The notes: generated by a model from the sequence alone, not told the origin. 5,355 nucleotides of DNA from an uncultured Massilia sp. (GCA_946886065.1 CAMPHU010000295.1:1-5355), one strand, 5' to 3'. Positions 1 to 5,355 are shown, counted from the stretch's first letter. Made by a program: numbers and translations.

Positions 1-1211
1 GCCAGAACCGCACCGTGTTCCTGTCGATGCTGGGCAATTCCTGGTTCTGGTTCTACGGCGCACTGGTGCTGGCGCAGTTCCCGCTGTTCGCCAAGGACTA
101 CCTGCACGGCGACCACAGCGTGTTCGTGCTGCTGCTGACCGTGTTCTCGCTCGGCATCGGCGCCGGCTCGCTGCTGTGCGAACGACTGTCGGGCCGCAAG
201 GTCGAGATCGGCCTGGTGCCTTTCGGTTCGATCGGCCTGTCGGTGTTCGGCATCGACCTGTATTTCGCCAGTTCGGCCTATGCCGGGACGGCGGCGGTGG
301 ACGCCTTCGCGCTGCTGGCCCAGCCGGGCGTGCCGCGCATCCTGGCCGACATCGTCCTGATCGGCATCTTCGGCGGCTTCTTCATCGTGCCGCTGTTCGC
401 CCTGATCCAGACCCGCTGCGACCAGAAGCATGTGTCGCGCACCATCGCCGGCATGAACATCCTGAATGCGCTGTTCATGGTGGCCTCGGCCGGCGTGGCG
501 ATCCTGCTGCTGGGGCAGGGCTTCACGATTCCGGAACTGTTCCTGGTCACGGCCCTGCTCAACGCGGTGGTGGCGGTCTACATCTTCTCGCTGGTGCCGG
601 AATTCCTGATGCGCTTCCTGGCCTGGCTCCTGATCCACACCGTGTACCGGGTGCGCACCGTGGATGTGGCGCGCATTCCGGAAGAAGGCCCGGCGGTCCT
701 GGTGTGCAACCACGTCAGCTACGTCGATGCCCTGGTGATCGGCGCCGCCAGCCCGCGCCCGATCCGCTTCGTGATGGACCACCGCATCTTCAAGACGCCC
801 TTCCTGAGCTGGCTGTTCCGCGCCGCCAAGACCATCCCGATCGCGCCCGCCAAGGAAGACCCGTGGCTCATGGAGAAGGCCTTCGTGGACATCGCCCATG
901 CCCTGCACGACGGTGAGCTGGTCTGCATTTTCCCGGAAGGGAAGCTGACCTCGACCGGCGAGATCAACGAGTTCCGCGCCGGGATCGCCAAGATCGTCGC
1001 GCGCAGCCAGGTGCCGGTGATCCCGATGGCCCTGCGCGGCCTGTGGGGCAGCATGTTCACGCGCGACAAGGCCAACCTGTTCGAGCGCCGCGTCGAACGT
1101 GGCGTGCGCTCGAAGCTGGCGCTGGCCGTCGGCCTGCCGGTGACGCCGGAGCAGGCCACACCCGAGTACCTGCAGGAACAGGTGCTGGCCCTGCGCGGCG
1201 ACTGGAAGTAA
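1..1211 (+). CDS. MFS transporter (LplT-like) fused to PlsC-type acyltransferase, C-terminal part
   Basis: Predicted inner-membrane protein that would move lysophospholipid across the membrane and re-acylate it. The reading frame is open to the left window edge (complete codons from position 3), so the true start lies upstream; the GTG at 15 is internal. Counting that GTG as residue 1, about six hydrophobic helices (roughly 9-29, 37-55, 66-84, 108-131, 144-167, 171-192) form the second half of a 12-helix MFS domain. Residues about 205-398 are a PlsC/LPLAT domain: motif I NHVSYVD with the HX4D pair His233 and Asp238, motif III FPEGKLTSTG at 306-315, and VIPMAL at 335-340. Family knowledge: E. 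coli splits these roles between LplT and Aas, and the FPEG-x-x-T-x-TG pattern is Aas-like. The stop follows the PlsC domain directly, so there is no acyl-ACP synthetase domain as in the longer three-domain versions. The fusion is clear from sequence; the lysophospholipid substrate is inferred. Confidence 0.88.
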   Translation, partial: QNRTVFLSMLGNSWFWFYGALVLAQFPLFAKDYLHGDHSVFVLLLTVFSLGIGAGSLLCERLSGRKVEIGLVPFGSIGLSVFGIDLYFASSAYAGTAAVDAFALLAQPGVPRILADIVLIGIFGGFFIVPLFALIQTRCDQKHVSRTIAGMNILNALFMVASAGVAILLLGQGFTIPELFLVTALLNAVVAVYIFSLVPEFLMRFLAWLLIHTVYRVRTVDVARIPEEGPAVLVCNHVSYVDALVIGAASPRPIRFVMDHRIFKTPFLSWLFRAAKTIPIAPAKEDPWLMEKAFVDIAHALHDGELVCIFPEGKLTSTGEINEFRAGIAKIVARSQVPVIPMALRGLWGSMFTRDKANLFERRVERGVRSKLALAVGLPVTPEQATPEYLQEQVLALRGDWK

Positions 1212-1330
1212 GGCAGGATCCCGGACCCGGCTCTCCGGTGGGCTGAAAGCGGATTGAAAGCTTGAGGCCCATATAGTCATGCAAACAGCAGCGCACCGCG
1301 ACTGCCACGATGACAATATCCGGAGACCTT

Positions 1331-2404
1331 ATGAAGAAGTCGGCCCTCGCGCTCGCCGTCCTGGCGGCGCTTTCCCTGAACCGGTCCGCCAGCGCCCAAT
1401 CGAACGTCCAGGTCTATGGCCTGATCGACGCCGGCGTCGAAGTCGTGAACCATGCCGAGACGGATGGCGGCAGCATGGTACGCGTTATCTCGGGCGGCAA
1501 GAACACCTCGCGCTGGGGGCTGCGCGGCAGCGAAGACCTGGGCGGCGGCCTGAAGGCCGTCTACAACCTCGAAGGCGGCATCCTGATGGACACCGGCGCA
1601 TCGGACGGTCCGCTGTTCAAGCGCCAGGCCTACGTCGGCCTGGATGGCGGCTTCGGCCGCGTGGTCATCGGCCGCTCCTTCACCACCACCTATGACCTGG
1701 TGATCAAGTTCGACCCGATGGGCTTCGCGCCCCATTATTCCTGGGCCACCACCGGCAACGCCACCGGCCCGTCGAAGTACGGCATGACCACGGCCTTCGA
1801 CAACCTGGTCAAGTACACCGGCACGAACAAGTCGGGCGCCGGCACCTTCACCTACGGCGCCAGCGTCGGCCTGGGCGAGCAGGCGGCCGACGCCGCCGAT
1901 GGCCGCAAGTTCGCGGTCGGCGCTTCCTGGTTCACCGACGACCTGGGCCTGATGGCATCCTACGAGCAGGTCAACGGCCTGACCCAGGCTGCCACCGGAC
2001 GCCGCGACAAGACCAATGTCTTCCACCTGGGCGCCGACTACAAGACCGGCCCGTGGCGCTACACGGCCGGCATGCGCGGCTACAAGCTGGAATCGGGCAA
2101 GGCGGCCACGCCGGACCTGCGCGCCGACACCTATTGGGGCGGCGTCAGCTACGCCGCCGGCGCGACGACCCTGACCGGCGCCGTCTACCACATCAACAGC
2201 AAGAATTTGCCGGCAGCGCGCGACGCCGACCCGACCATGGTCGTGGCGCGCATGCTGTACGCGCTGTCCAAGCGCACGGTGCTCTACCTGTCGGCGGCGC
2301 ACGCCAGGGCCGACCACGGCCAGCTGGTGGGCCTGTCGCGCGACGACGCGGGCATGGGCGCGACGCAGACAGGCGTCACCGCAGGCATCCAGCACCGCTT
2401 CTGA
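1331..2404 (+). CDS. Gram-negative trimeric porin (Burkholderia/Neisseria type)
   Basis: Outer-membrane beta-barrel porin of 357 residues for passive diffusion of small hydrophilic solutes; the family length is about 340-400. The start at 1331 is chosen because it gives a classic signal peptide (MKKS, hydrophobic core to about residue 16, cleavage expected after Ala-Ser-Ala at 20-22, mature end Gln-Ser-Asn) and has GGAGA at 1322-1326, four bases upstream. An in-frame ATG at 1310 would add seven residues before this signal and is less likely. Family-typical stretches are VQVYGLIDAG at 27-35, SRWGLRGSEDLGGGLKAV at 60-77 and GGFGRVVIGR at 106-115, followed by a longer segment that would form the constriction loop L3. 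The protein ends in His-Arg-Phe, the C-terminal aromatic signal read by the BAM complex. The gene sits alone: 119 bases from the upstream gene, with the next feature a tRNA. A TATAGT at 1272-1277 could be a -10 box, but no -35 box is properly spaced. Pore selectivity cannot be told. Confidence 0.93.
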   Translation: MKKSALALAVLAALSLNRSASAQSNVQVYGLIDAGVEVVNHAETDGGSMVRVISGGKNTSRWGLRGSEDLGGGLKAVYNLEGGILMDTGASDGPLFKRQAYVGLDGGFGRVVIGRSFTTTYDLVIKFDPMGFAPHYSWATTGNATGPSKYGMTTAFDNLVKYTGTNKSGAGTFTYGASVGLGEQAADAADGRKFAVGASWFTDDLGLMASYEQVNGLTQAATGRRDKTNVFHLGADYKTGPWRYTAGMRGYKLESGKAATPDLRADTYWGGVSYAAGATTLTGAVYHINSKNLPAARDADPTMVVARMLYALSKRTVLYLSAAHARADHGQLVGLSRDDAGMGATQTGVTAGIQHRF

Positions 2405-2438
2405 TGCGCAGGCCGCTGTACGGGTTCTGGAGCCGCCT

Positions 2439-2472
2439 GGGCCGAGAGACGGCCGGCGCCGGCGGTCGGCCC
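2439..2472. repeat. Nested GC-rich inverted repeat after the porin gene
   Basis: The 7-base arms GGGCCGA (2439-2445) and TCGGCCC (2466-2472) enclose a perfect 12-base palindrome GCCGGCGCCGGC (2452-2463). The structure begins 35 bases after the porin stop. It could help end or stabilise the porin mRNA, but no T-run follows, so it is not a standard intrinsic terminator. In such GC-rich DNA some palindromes are expected by chance. Confidence 0.4.
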
Positions 2473-2517
2473 GGAGTGCCCCTGCGAGCGTGCTTGACCG
2501 GTGTCTGCACAAGCATT

Positions 2518-2570
2518 TTATTGAAAACGTATAACAAAAACTCAAGCAATTTTTCTGTCTCTGATATAAT
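2518..2570 (+). promoter_or_regulatory. Promoter of the tRNA-Pro gene: extended -10 with AT-rich upstream block
   Basis: A perfect consensus -10 box TATAAT lies at 2565-2570 and is preceded by TGA (2562-2564), giving the extended -10 form TGN-TATAAT. Transcription should begin near 2576-2577, leaving a leader of about five bases before the mature tRNA 5' end. There is no good -35 hexamer at 2541-2547 (TCAAGC region), as often seen with extended -10 promoters. The bases 2518-2540 are A/T-rich (TTGAAAACGTATAACAAAAA) at the place where an UP element would contact the RNA polymerase alpha subunits. This block stands out sharply from the GC-rich surroundings. Confidence 0.75.
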
Positions 2571-2581
2571 TGTTGGCTCGT

Positions 2582-2658
<77 letters not shown>

Positions 2659-2674
2659 AGAGAATCAAGGAGAT

Positions 2675-2708
2675 AGGCCAGCTTTCGAGCTGGCCTTTTT
2701 CTTTTCTT
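2675..2708 (+). terminator. Intrinsic terminator of the tRNA-Pro gene
   Basis: A perfect 9-bp stem AGGCCAGCT (2675-2683) and AGCTGGCCT (2688-2696) closes on a TTCG tetraloop (2684-2687). It is followed by a T-rich tail TTTT-C-TTTT-C-TT up to 2708. It begins 17 bases after the tRNA CCA end. On the minus strand the bases after the stem are only mildly T-rich (ATCTCCTTG), so it should work mainly for the tRNA transcript and at most weakly for the converging operon. Confidence 0.93.
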
Positions 2709-2733
2709 GACGCCTTGCGCAGCACCTCCAGCC

Positions 2734-3297
2734 TCAGCGAACTTCGCCATGTTCGGCAATCAGGCGCGCTGCGCTGTAGAGGTCGGGTGCAATGCGGGTA
2801 GGCAGGCGGCGCGGTCCGAGCCGCCATTCGGTTTCGTTGCCGTTGTCGATCAGGAGCGTACGGCAGCCGGCGCGGTTGCCGGCCTCGACATCGTGGAGGA
2901 CGTCGCCGATCATCCAGGACGCCCGCAAATCGATCCCGTGCTCATTACTGGCCCGTAGCAGCATGCCGGGCGACGGCTTGCGGCAATGGCAGGCCTTTGC
3001 GTAGCTCCGTACGGTGCCGAGAGGATGGTGCGGGCAGTAGTAATAGCCGGTGAGCGTGACCTGTTCGCGGAACAGCAGGTCGGACAGGCGGTCGGCCACC
3101 GGCCTCATCGCGTCTTCTCCGAAACATCCGTGCGCAATGCCGGACTGGTTCGTGATCACGAATAGCCGGTAGTCCATGTCGGCCAGCAGGCGCAGCGCCG
3201 GGCCCGCGCCGGCCACCAGGTGAATGCGGCGCGGTGCGACGTTATAGGGCAGGTCATCCACCAGGGTGCCATCCTTGTCGAGGAAGATCGCTTTCAT
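2734..3297 (-). CDS. GmhB-like HAD-IIIA phosphatase (heptose 1,7-bisphosphate 7-phosphatase family)
   Basis: A 187-residue cytoplasmic HAD phosphatase, the usual GmhB length. Family knowledge: GmhB removes the 7-phosphate of D-glycero-manno-heptose 1,7-bisphosphate on the way to ADP- or GDP-heptose; the related HisB N-domain acts on histidinol phosphate. All catalytic motifs are visible: DKDGT at 7-11 (nucleophile Asp7, acid/base Asp9), TNQSG at 49-53, Lys107 in CRKP, and GDVLHD at 131-136. The zinc-binding set typical of GmhB is present as Cys88, His90, Cys103 and Cys105. The start at 3297 places the motif at the usual distance from Met. Its ATG overlaps the stop of the upstream gene as ATGA, so translation is probably coupled; no strong ribosome-binding site is seen. 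Lying last behind two glycosyltransferase-type genes, it probably serves surface-sugar synthesis. It may be a paralogue of a housekeeping gmhB elsewhere, so no symbol is given. Confidence 0.87.
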   Translation of the reverse strand: MKAIFLDKDGTLVDDLPYNVAPRRIHLVAGAGPALRLLADMDYRLFVITNQSGIAHGCFGEDAMRPVADRLSDLLFREQVTLTGYYYCPHHPLGTVRSYAKACHCRKPSPGMLLRASNEHGIDLRASWMIGDVLHDVEAGNRAGCRTLLIDNGNETEWRLGPRRLPTRIAPDLYSAARLIAEHGEVR

Positions 3298-3977
3298 TCG
3301 AAGAATCCGGAACTTAGCCAGGCCGCCGCGTGATCGTCGTCGCGGACGAGGAGGCGCGCTTGCCTGCACCCGCACCCGGGGTGTGGCCGGCCACCGCTGT
3401 GCGCGCGGAGCCGCTGGCGTCCTGCCGCTCCCATCGCCTCTGCCTGGGCAGGCTGGCGCTGCAAGGTTTCAAGGCGCCCGGCGAGCGCCTCGGAATCGCG
3501 CGGAGGAATAAGGTAGCCTGTCAGGCCATCGACGATCAGGTCTTCGATGTGGCGGACCCGCGTGCCGATGACTGGACGGGCGCAGGCCATCGCGGCGGCA
3601 AGCGTCCCGCGGCCCCGCGCATACCAGGGCGTACAGGCGAGGACATTCGCTGCCCCATGGTAATCGCGCATCTGCCCGTGATCCTTCGGGACGCTGAAGC
3701 GTACCTGCGCCGCGATGCCGAGATCGGCAGCTACGGTGCGCAGGCGGGCCAGTTGCGGCTGCCATGCCGGCGTCCGCTGGAGGTCGGCATGCGCGACGAT
3801 CAGGTCCGCGTTGATGCCCCAGCGCGCCCGCAGCATCGCAAGACCCAGGATGACGGTATCCGCGCCGGCGCACGGCGCCAGTCCCGCCGCGTGCAGGACG
3901 ATGAAGCGGTCCTGGGCAAGCCCGAGGCGGCGCCGGGCGCTGGCCATGCGGGAGGCGAGATGGAGGGGACCGGGCAT
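3294..3977 (-). CDS. GT4-like glycosyltransferase, C-terminal domain only, conserved glutamates missing
   Basis: A 227-residue protein matching only the second Rossmann half of a GT-B, family 4 glycosyltransferase, normally about 350-420 residues. Residues 13-62 correspond to the linker and first strand of the donor-binding domain. Residues 117-132 (PWYARGRGTLAAAMAC) align with the usual PWYEPFG...LEAMAC block, and 143-161 contain IEDLIVDGLTGYLIPPRD, a very typical GT4 stretch. The EX7E glutamates expected at 120 and 128 are both Ala, and the usual RKG after the first strand is Cys-Ala-Gly at 36-38. The start at 3977 is supported by GAGG (3986-3983) five bases upstream, overlapping the stop of the preceding gene; the whole N-terminal acceptor domain is absent. 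The tail after residue 193 is rich in Gly, Arg and Cys and unlike the family. The gene overlaps the next start by ATGA. It is either a pseudoenzyme or partner protein, or a remnant still in frame. Activity is doubtful. Confidence 0.7.
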   Translation of the reverse strand: MPGPLHLASRMASARRRLGLAQDRFIVLHAAGLAPCAGADTVILGLAMLRARWGINADLIVAHADLQRTPAWQPQLARLRTVAADLGIAAQVRFSVPKDHGQMRDYHGAANVLACTPWYARGRGTLAAAMACARPVIGTRVRHIEDLIVDGLTGYLIPPRDSEALAGRLETLQRQPAQAEAMGAAGRQRLRAHSGGRPHPGCGCRQARLLVRDDDHAAAWLSSGFFE

Positions 3978-3984
3978 CGCCGCC

Positions 3985-4986
3985 TCACGCGAAGCGGACG
4001 CGGTAGCGCACCGCGCCGGCCAGCCGCCAGAATACCGCCAGCGGCGGGAGCAGCATGGAAGTGAAGATCATGTCCGCCACGTAGGCAGGGCCGCGTGCAG
4101 TGCCCCGCAGCCGCCGTTCGCACAGGCGCGCCGTCAGCAACAGCCATGCGGCGCCGGCCGCGTAGGCGAGAGGTCTTGGGCCGGCCGCAAGGCCGGCAAG
4201 CGTCAGCAGCAGCACGGCGGCGGTGGCGTAGTGTTCCCAGCACGGGTGCGGCTCGACCTTCTGCCGGTAGAGCGCCGGATGCTTCTTGTACAGCAGGGCG
4301 TCGAAGATGGCGTGGCGGATCTGCAGCAGGCTTGCGCCCCACGGCACGGGACGCACCGGATGCTCGGCCAGCGCCTGTGGCGCGCGCTTGACCTGGATGG
4401 CGCTTTCCAGCAAACGGAAATGCAGGTCGGCGTCGGCGCCGCGCCGGACGCTGAAGCGTTCGTCGAACCCGTCCATGCGCTCCAGGACGGGCTTGCGGAT
4501 GAAGCAGTTGGCGCTCGTGAAATCGAGCCGATCGTGGGCACGGGCATGGGCGCTGCGCCCGCGATTGGCCCGGCCGGCAGGGGCGGGCGTTTCGATGCGG
4601 CCGCAGATGACGTCGATATCGTCGTGGAAGGCGGCCAGTCCCTGGGCCAGCCAGTCCGCGGCCGGCACCGCGTCGTCGCTGGTGAAGGCAACGATGGCGG
4701 CGCGTGCGGCGCGCCAGCCGCGGTTGCGGGCGGCCGCCGGGCCGCGTGGCCCCGGATTGGCGACATAGGCCAGCCGCGGTCCGCGCTCGAGGGTGCGGGT
4801 ACGCCATCCTGCGACCAGGTGCAGGGTGTTGTGGTTGGGTTCGTCGTCCACGACGATGACTTCGTAGCTGCGTGGATCCAGGCTCTGCCGCATCAGCGCA
4901 TCCAGGCTGCGGTCGAGCAGGTCCATGCGGCCGCACGCCGGCAGCACGACCGAAACGGCAATCAGTGCGTCATCCGTTGCTGACAT
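3985..4986 (-). CDS. Family 2 glycosyltransferase with C-terminal membrane helices
   Basis: A 333-residue GT-A fold enzyme that would transfer a sugar from a nucleotide-sugar donor to a glycan or lipid acceptor on the cytoplasmic face of the inner membrane. The start at 4986 (MSATDD) has GGAGA at 4997-4993, six bases upstream; a further in-frame start at 5058 adds a Cys/Arg-rich stretch with no family character. The N-terminal strand VSVVLP is at 11-16, VVDDEP at 45-50, ARNRGW at 86-91, and the metal-binding type segment FTSDDAVP at 101-108. The later acidic motif reads GADADLHFRL at 183-192; the family commonly has Glu-Asp there, here Ala184-Asp185. Hydrophobic segments at about 253-271, 272-287 and 302-326 suggest two or three membrane helices. 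It is the first gene of the three-gene operon. The donor and acceptor are unknown. Confidence 0.85.
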   Translation of the reverse strand: MSATDDALIAVSVVLPACGRMDLLDRSLDALMRQSLDPRSYEVIVVDDEPNHNTLHLVAGWRTRTLERGPRLAYVANPGPRGPAAARNRGWRAARAAIVAFTSDDAVPAADWLAQGLAAFHDDIDVICGRIETPAPAGRANRGRSAHARAHDRLDFTSANCFIRKPVLERMDGFDERFSVRRGADADLHFRLLESAIQVKRAPQALAEHPVRPVPWGASLLQIRHAIFDALLYKKHPALYRQKVEPHPCWEHYATAAVLLLTLAGLAAGPRPLAYAAGAAWLLLTARLCERRLRGTARGPAYVADMIFTSMLLPPLAVFWRLAGAVRYRVRFA

Positions 4987-5075
4987 ATGTCGTCTCCGCT
5001 GATGCTTGCGAGTGCACCGTCCGCAGGGCAGGGCGGGCGCGTTGCAGGGCATGTTCACGAGGGTGTCGAGTGGGG

Positions 5076-5114
5076 TTCGATTGCGTCGAAACCGCCGGGT
5101 TCCGCCCCGGCGGT
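5076..5114. repeat. Two adjacent hairpins in the divergent spacer
   Basis: A 9-bp inverted repeat ACCGCCGGG (5091-5099) and CCCGGCGGT (5106-5114) with a six-base loop sits next to a 5-bp one, TTCGA (5076-5080) and TCGAA (5086-5090). They lie 90-128 bases upstream of the glycosyltransferase start. If that transcript begins further right, they fall in its 5' leader. No T-run follows on either strand, so a terminator role is not supported. Confidence 0.4.
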
Positions 5115-5155
5115 GCGGCTTCGATGTGGATCAAAGGCTGTGCCGGACGGCCCCG

Positions 5156-5169
5156 CGAAAGCGCTTTCG
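5156..5169. promoter_or_regulatory. Candidate LacI/GalR-family operator
   Basis: CGAAAGCGCTTTCG is a perfect 14-base palindrome with a central CG and AAA/TTT half-sites. This is the form that LacI/GalR-family regulators bind (general pattern AAnCGnTT). It is centred about 73 bases upstream of the aldehyde dehydrogenase start, and about 43 bases before the start site implied by the nearby -10-like box. It could control that gene, the divergent operon, or both. No regulator gene is visible in the window. Confidence 0.5.
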
Positions 5170-5190
5170 GACGGGTATGCTGGCCACCTT

Positions 5191-5199
5191 TGTTACACT
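5191..5199 (+). promoter_or_regulatory. Possible extended -10 box of the aldehyde dehydrogenase gene
   Basis: TGT-TACACT (TG at 5191-5192, hexamer 5194-5199) fits an extended -10 element with four of six consensus bases. The implied start site near 5206 would leave a leader of about 30 bases. No recognisable -35 hexamer lies 16-18 bases upstream. This is a weak call, based on position and fit alone. Confidence 0.35.
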
Positions 5200-5235
5200 G
5201 CCGCCTGTGATCAACATGACAACCAGGTACCGAGC

Positions 5236-5355
5236 ATGAAACAACTCTATATCGATGGCCAGTGGATCGACGGCGCTGGCATGACCACCACCCGCAGCCC
5301 GTCCGACCGCAGCGACATGATCGACGACTACGCCAGCGCCGGCGCGGAGCAGGCC
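5236..5355 (+). CDS. Aldehyde dehydrogenase family protein, N-terminal 40 residues
   Basis: Only the first 40 codons are inside the window; the frame is open at the right edge. The start (MKQLYIDGQWIDG) is the typical opening of NAD(P)-dependent aldehyde dehydrogenases, whose first strands contain a Tyr/Phe-Ile-x-Gly-x-Trp pattern, here YIDGQW at residues 5-10. The following SPSDRSDMIDDYASA at 22-36 corresponds to the usual N-P-(A/S)-D/T segment and slightly resembles alpha-ketoglutarate semialdehyde dehydrogenases. The catalytic Cys and Glu lie beyond the window, so the substrate cannot be judged. AGG at 5225-5227 is eight bases before the ATG. The gene diverges from the glycosyltransferase operon across a 249-base spacer holding a LacI-style palindrome, which would suit a sugar- or sugar-acid-responsive catabolic gene; that link is inference. 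Confidence 0.75.
   Translation, partial: MKQLYIDGQWIDGAGMTTTRSPSDRSDMIDDYASAGAEQA

Noticed and set aside
15..17. GTG as the start of the MFS-acyltransferase gene
   Set aside because: The frame is open upstream to the window edge, and the visible part begins in the middle of an MFS domain.
1254..1277. TTGAAA (1254-1259) and TATAGT (1272-1277) as a porin promoter pair
   Set aside because: The spacing is only 12 bases, too short for a sigma-70 promoter; TATAGT alone remains a weak candidate.
2667..2673. AAGGAGA resembling a ribosome-binding site after the tRNA
   Set aside because: No start codon lies at a suitable distance, and the terminator hairpin begins directly after it.
3800..4936. Minus-strand open frame of 378 codons overlapping the GT2 gene in another frame
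   Set aside because: It is Arg/Pro/Gly-rich with no motif, as expected for an out-of-frame reading of a GC-rich gene.
3715..4983. Plus-strand open frame of 422 codons opposite the glycosyltransferase genes
   Set aside because: It is antisense to two genes with family motifs, has low-complexity Ala/Arg/Gly content, and no recognisable domain.
4987..5058. Earlier in-frame starts (5058, 5052) for the GT2 gene
   Set aside because: The extra residues are Cys/Arg-rich and precede the usual GT2 opening, while the ATG at 4986 has a well-spaced GGAGA.

Overview
The window is high-GC DNA that reads as a betaproteobacterial chromosome, most likely order Burkholderiales and possibly Oxalobacteraceae/Massilia-like. 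The pointers are a Neisseria/Burkholderia-type trimeric porin, an MFS transporter fused to a PlsC acyltransferase, a tRNA-Pro(GGG), and dense coding with GC-rich third codon positions. The lineage is inferred from protein style; no search was run.

Left part, plus strand: positions 1-1211 are the 3' end of a long membrane protein. Its MFS half resembles the lysophospholipid flippase LplT, and its C-terminal PlsC domain resembles the acyltransferase part of Aas. Together these suit lysophospholipid uptake and re-acylation at the inner membrane. After a 119-base spacer comes a complete outer-membrane porin gene (1331-2404) with signal peptide and C-terminal Phe. A GC-rich palindrome follows, then an AT-rich block that forms the promoter of a single tRNA-Pro(GGG) gene (2582-2658). 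That gene is closed by a strong intrinsic terminator (2675-2708).

Right part, minus strand, reading from 4986 down to 2734: three tightly packed genes that look like one operon. They are a family 2 glycosyltransferase with C-terminal membrane helices, a short GT4/GT-B protein consisting only of the nucleotide-binding half, and a GmhB-like HAD phosphatase (heptose bisphosphate 7-phosphatase family). The first junction is 7 bases with the ribosome-binding site overlapping the previous stop; the second is an ATGA overlap. The set suits surface-glycan work (LPS core, capsule or exopolysaccharide), but substrates cannot be read from the sequence. The operon converges on the tRNA gene.

Right edge: a divergent 249-base spacer (4987-5235) carries a hairpin and a perfect 14-bp LacI/GalR-style palindrome. 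It leads into the first 40 codons of an aldehyde dehydrogenase gene, cut by the window end.

The most unusual item is the GT4 protein. It begins at the inter-domain linker, lacks the usual N-terminal domain, and has Ala at both positions where the family carries its conserved EX7E glutamates. It looks like either a pseudoenzyme or a decaying remnant. The neighbouring GT2 also has Ala where a Glu is common. Nothing here is clearly a new defence or mobile system; most of the window is ordinary chromosomal content.
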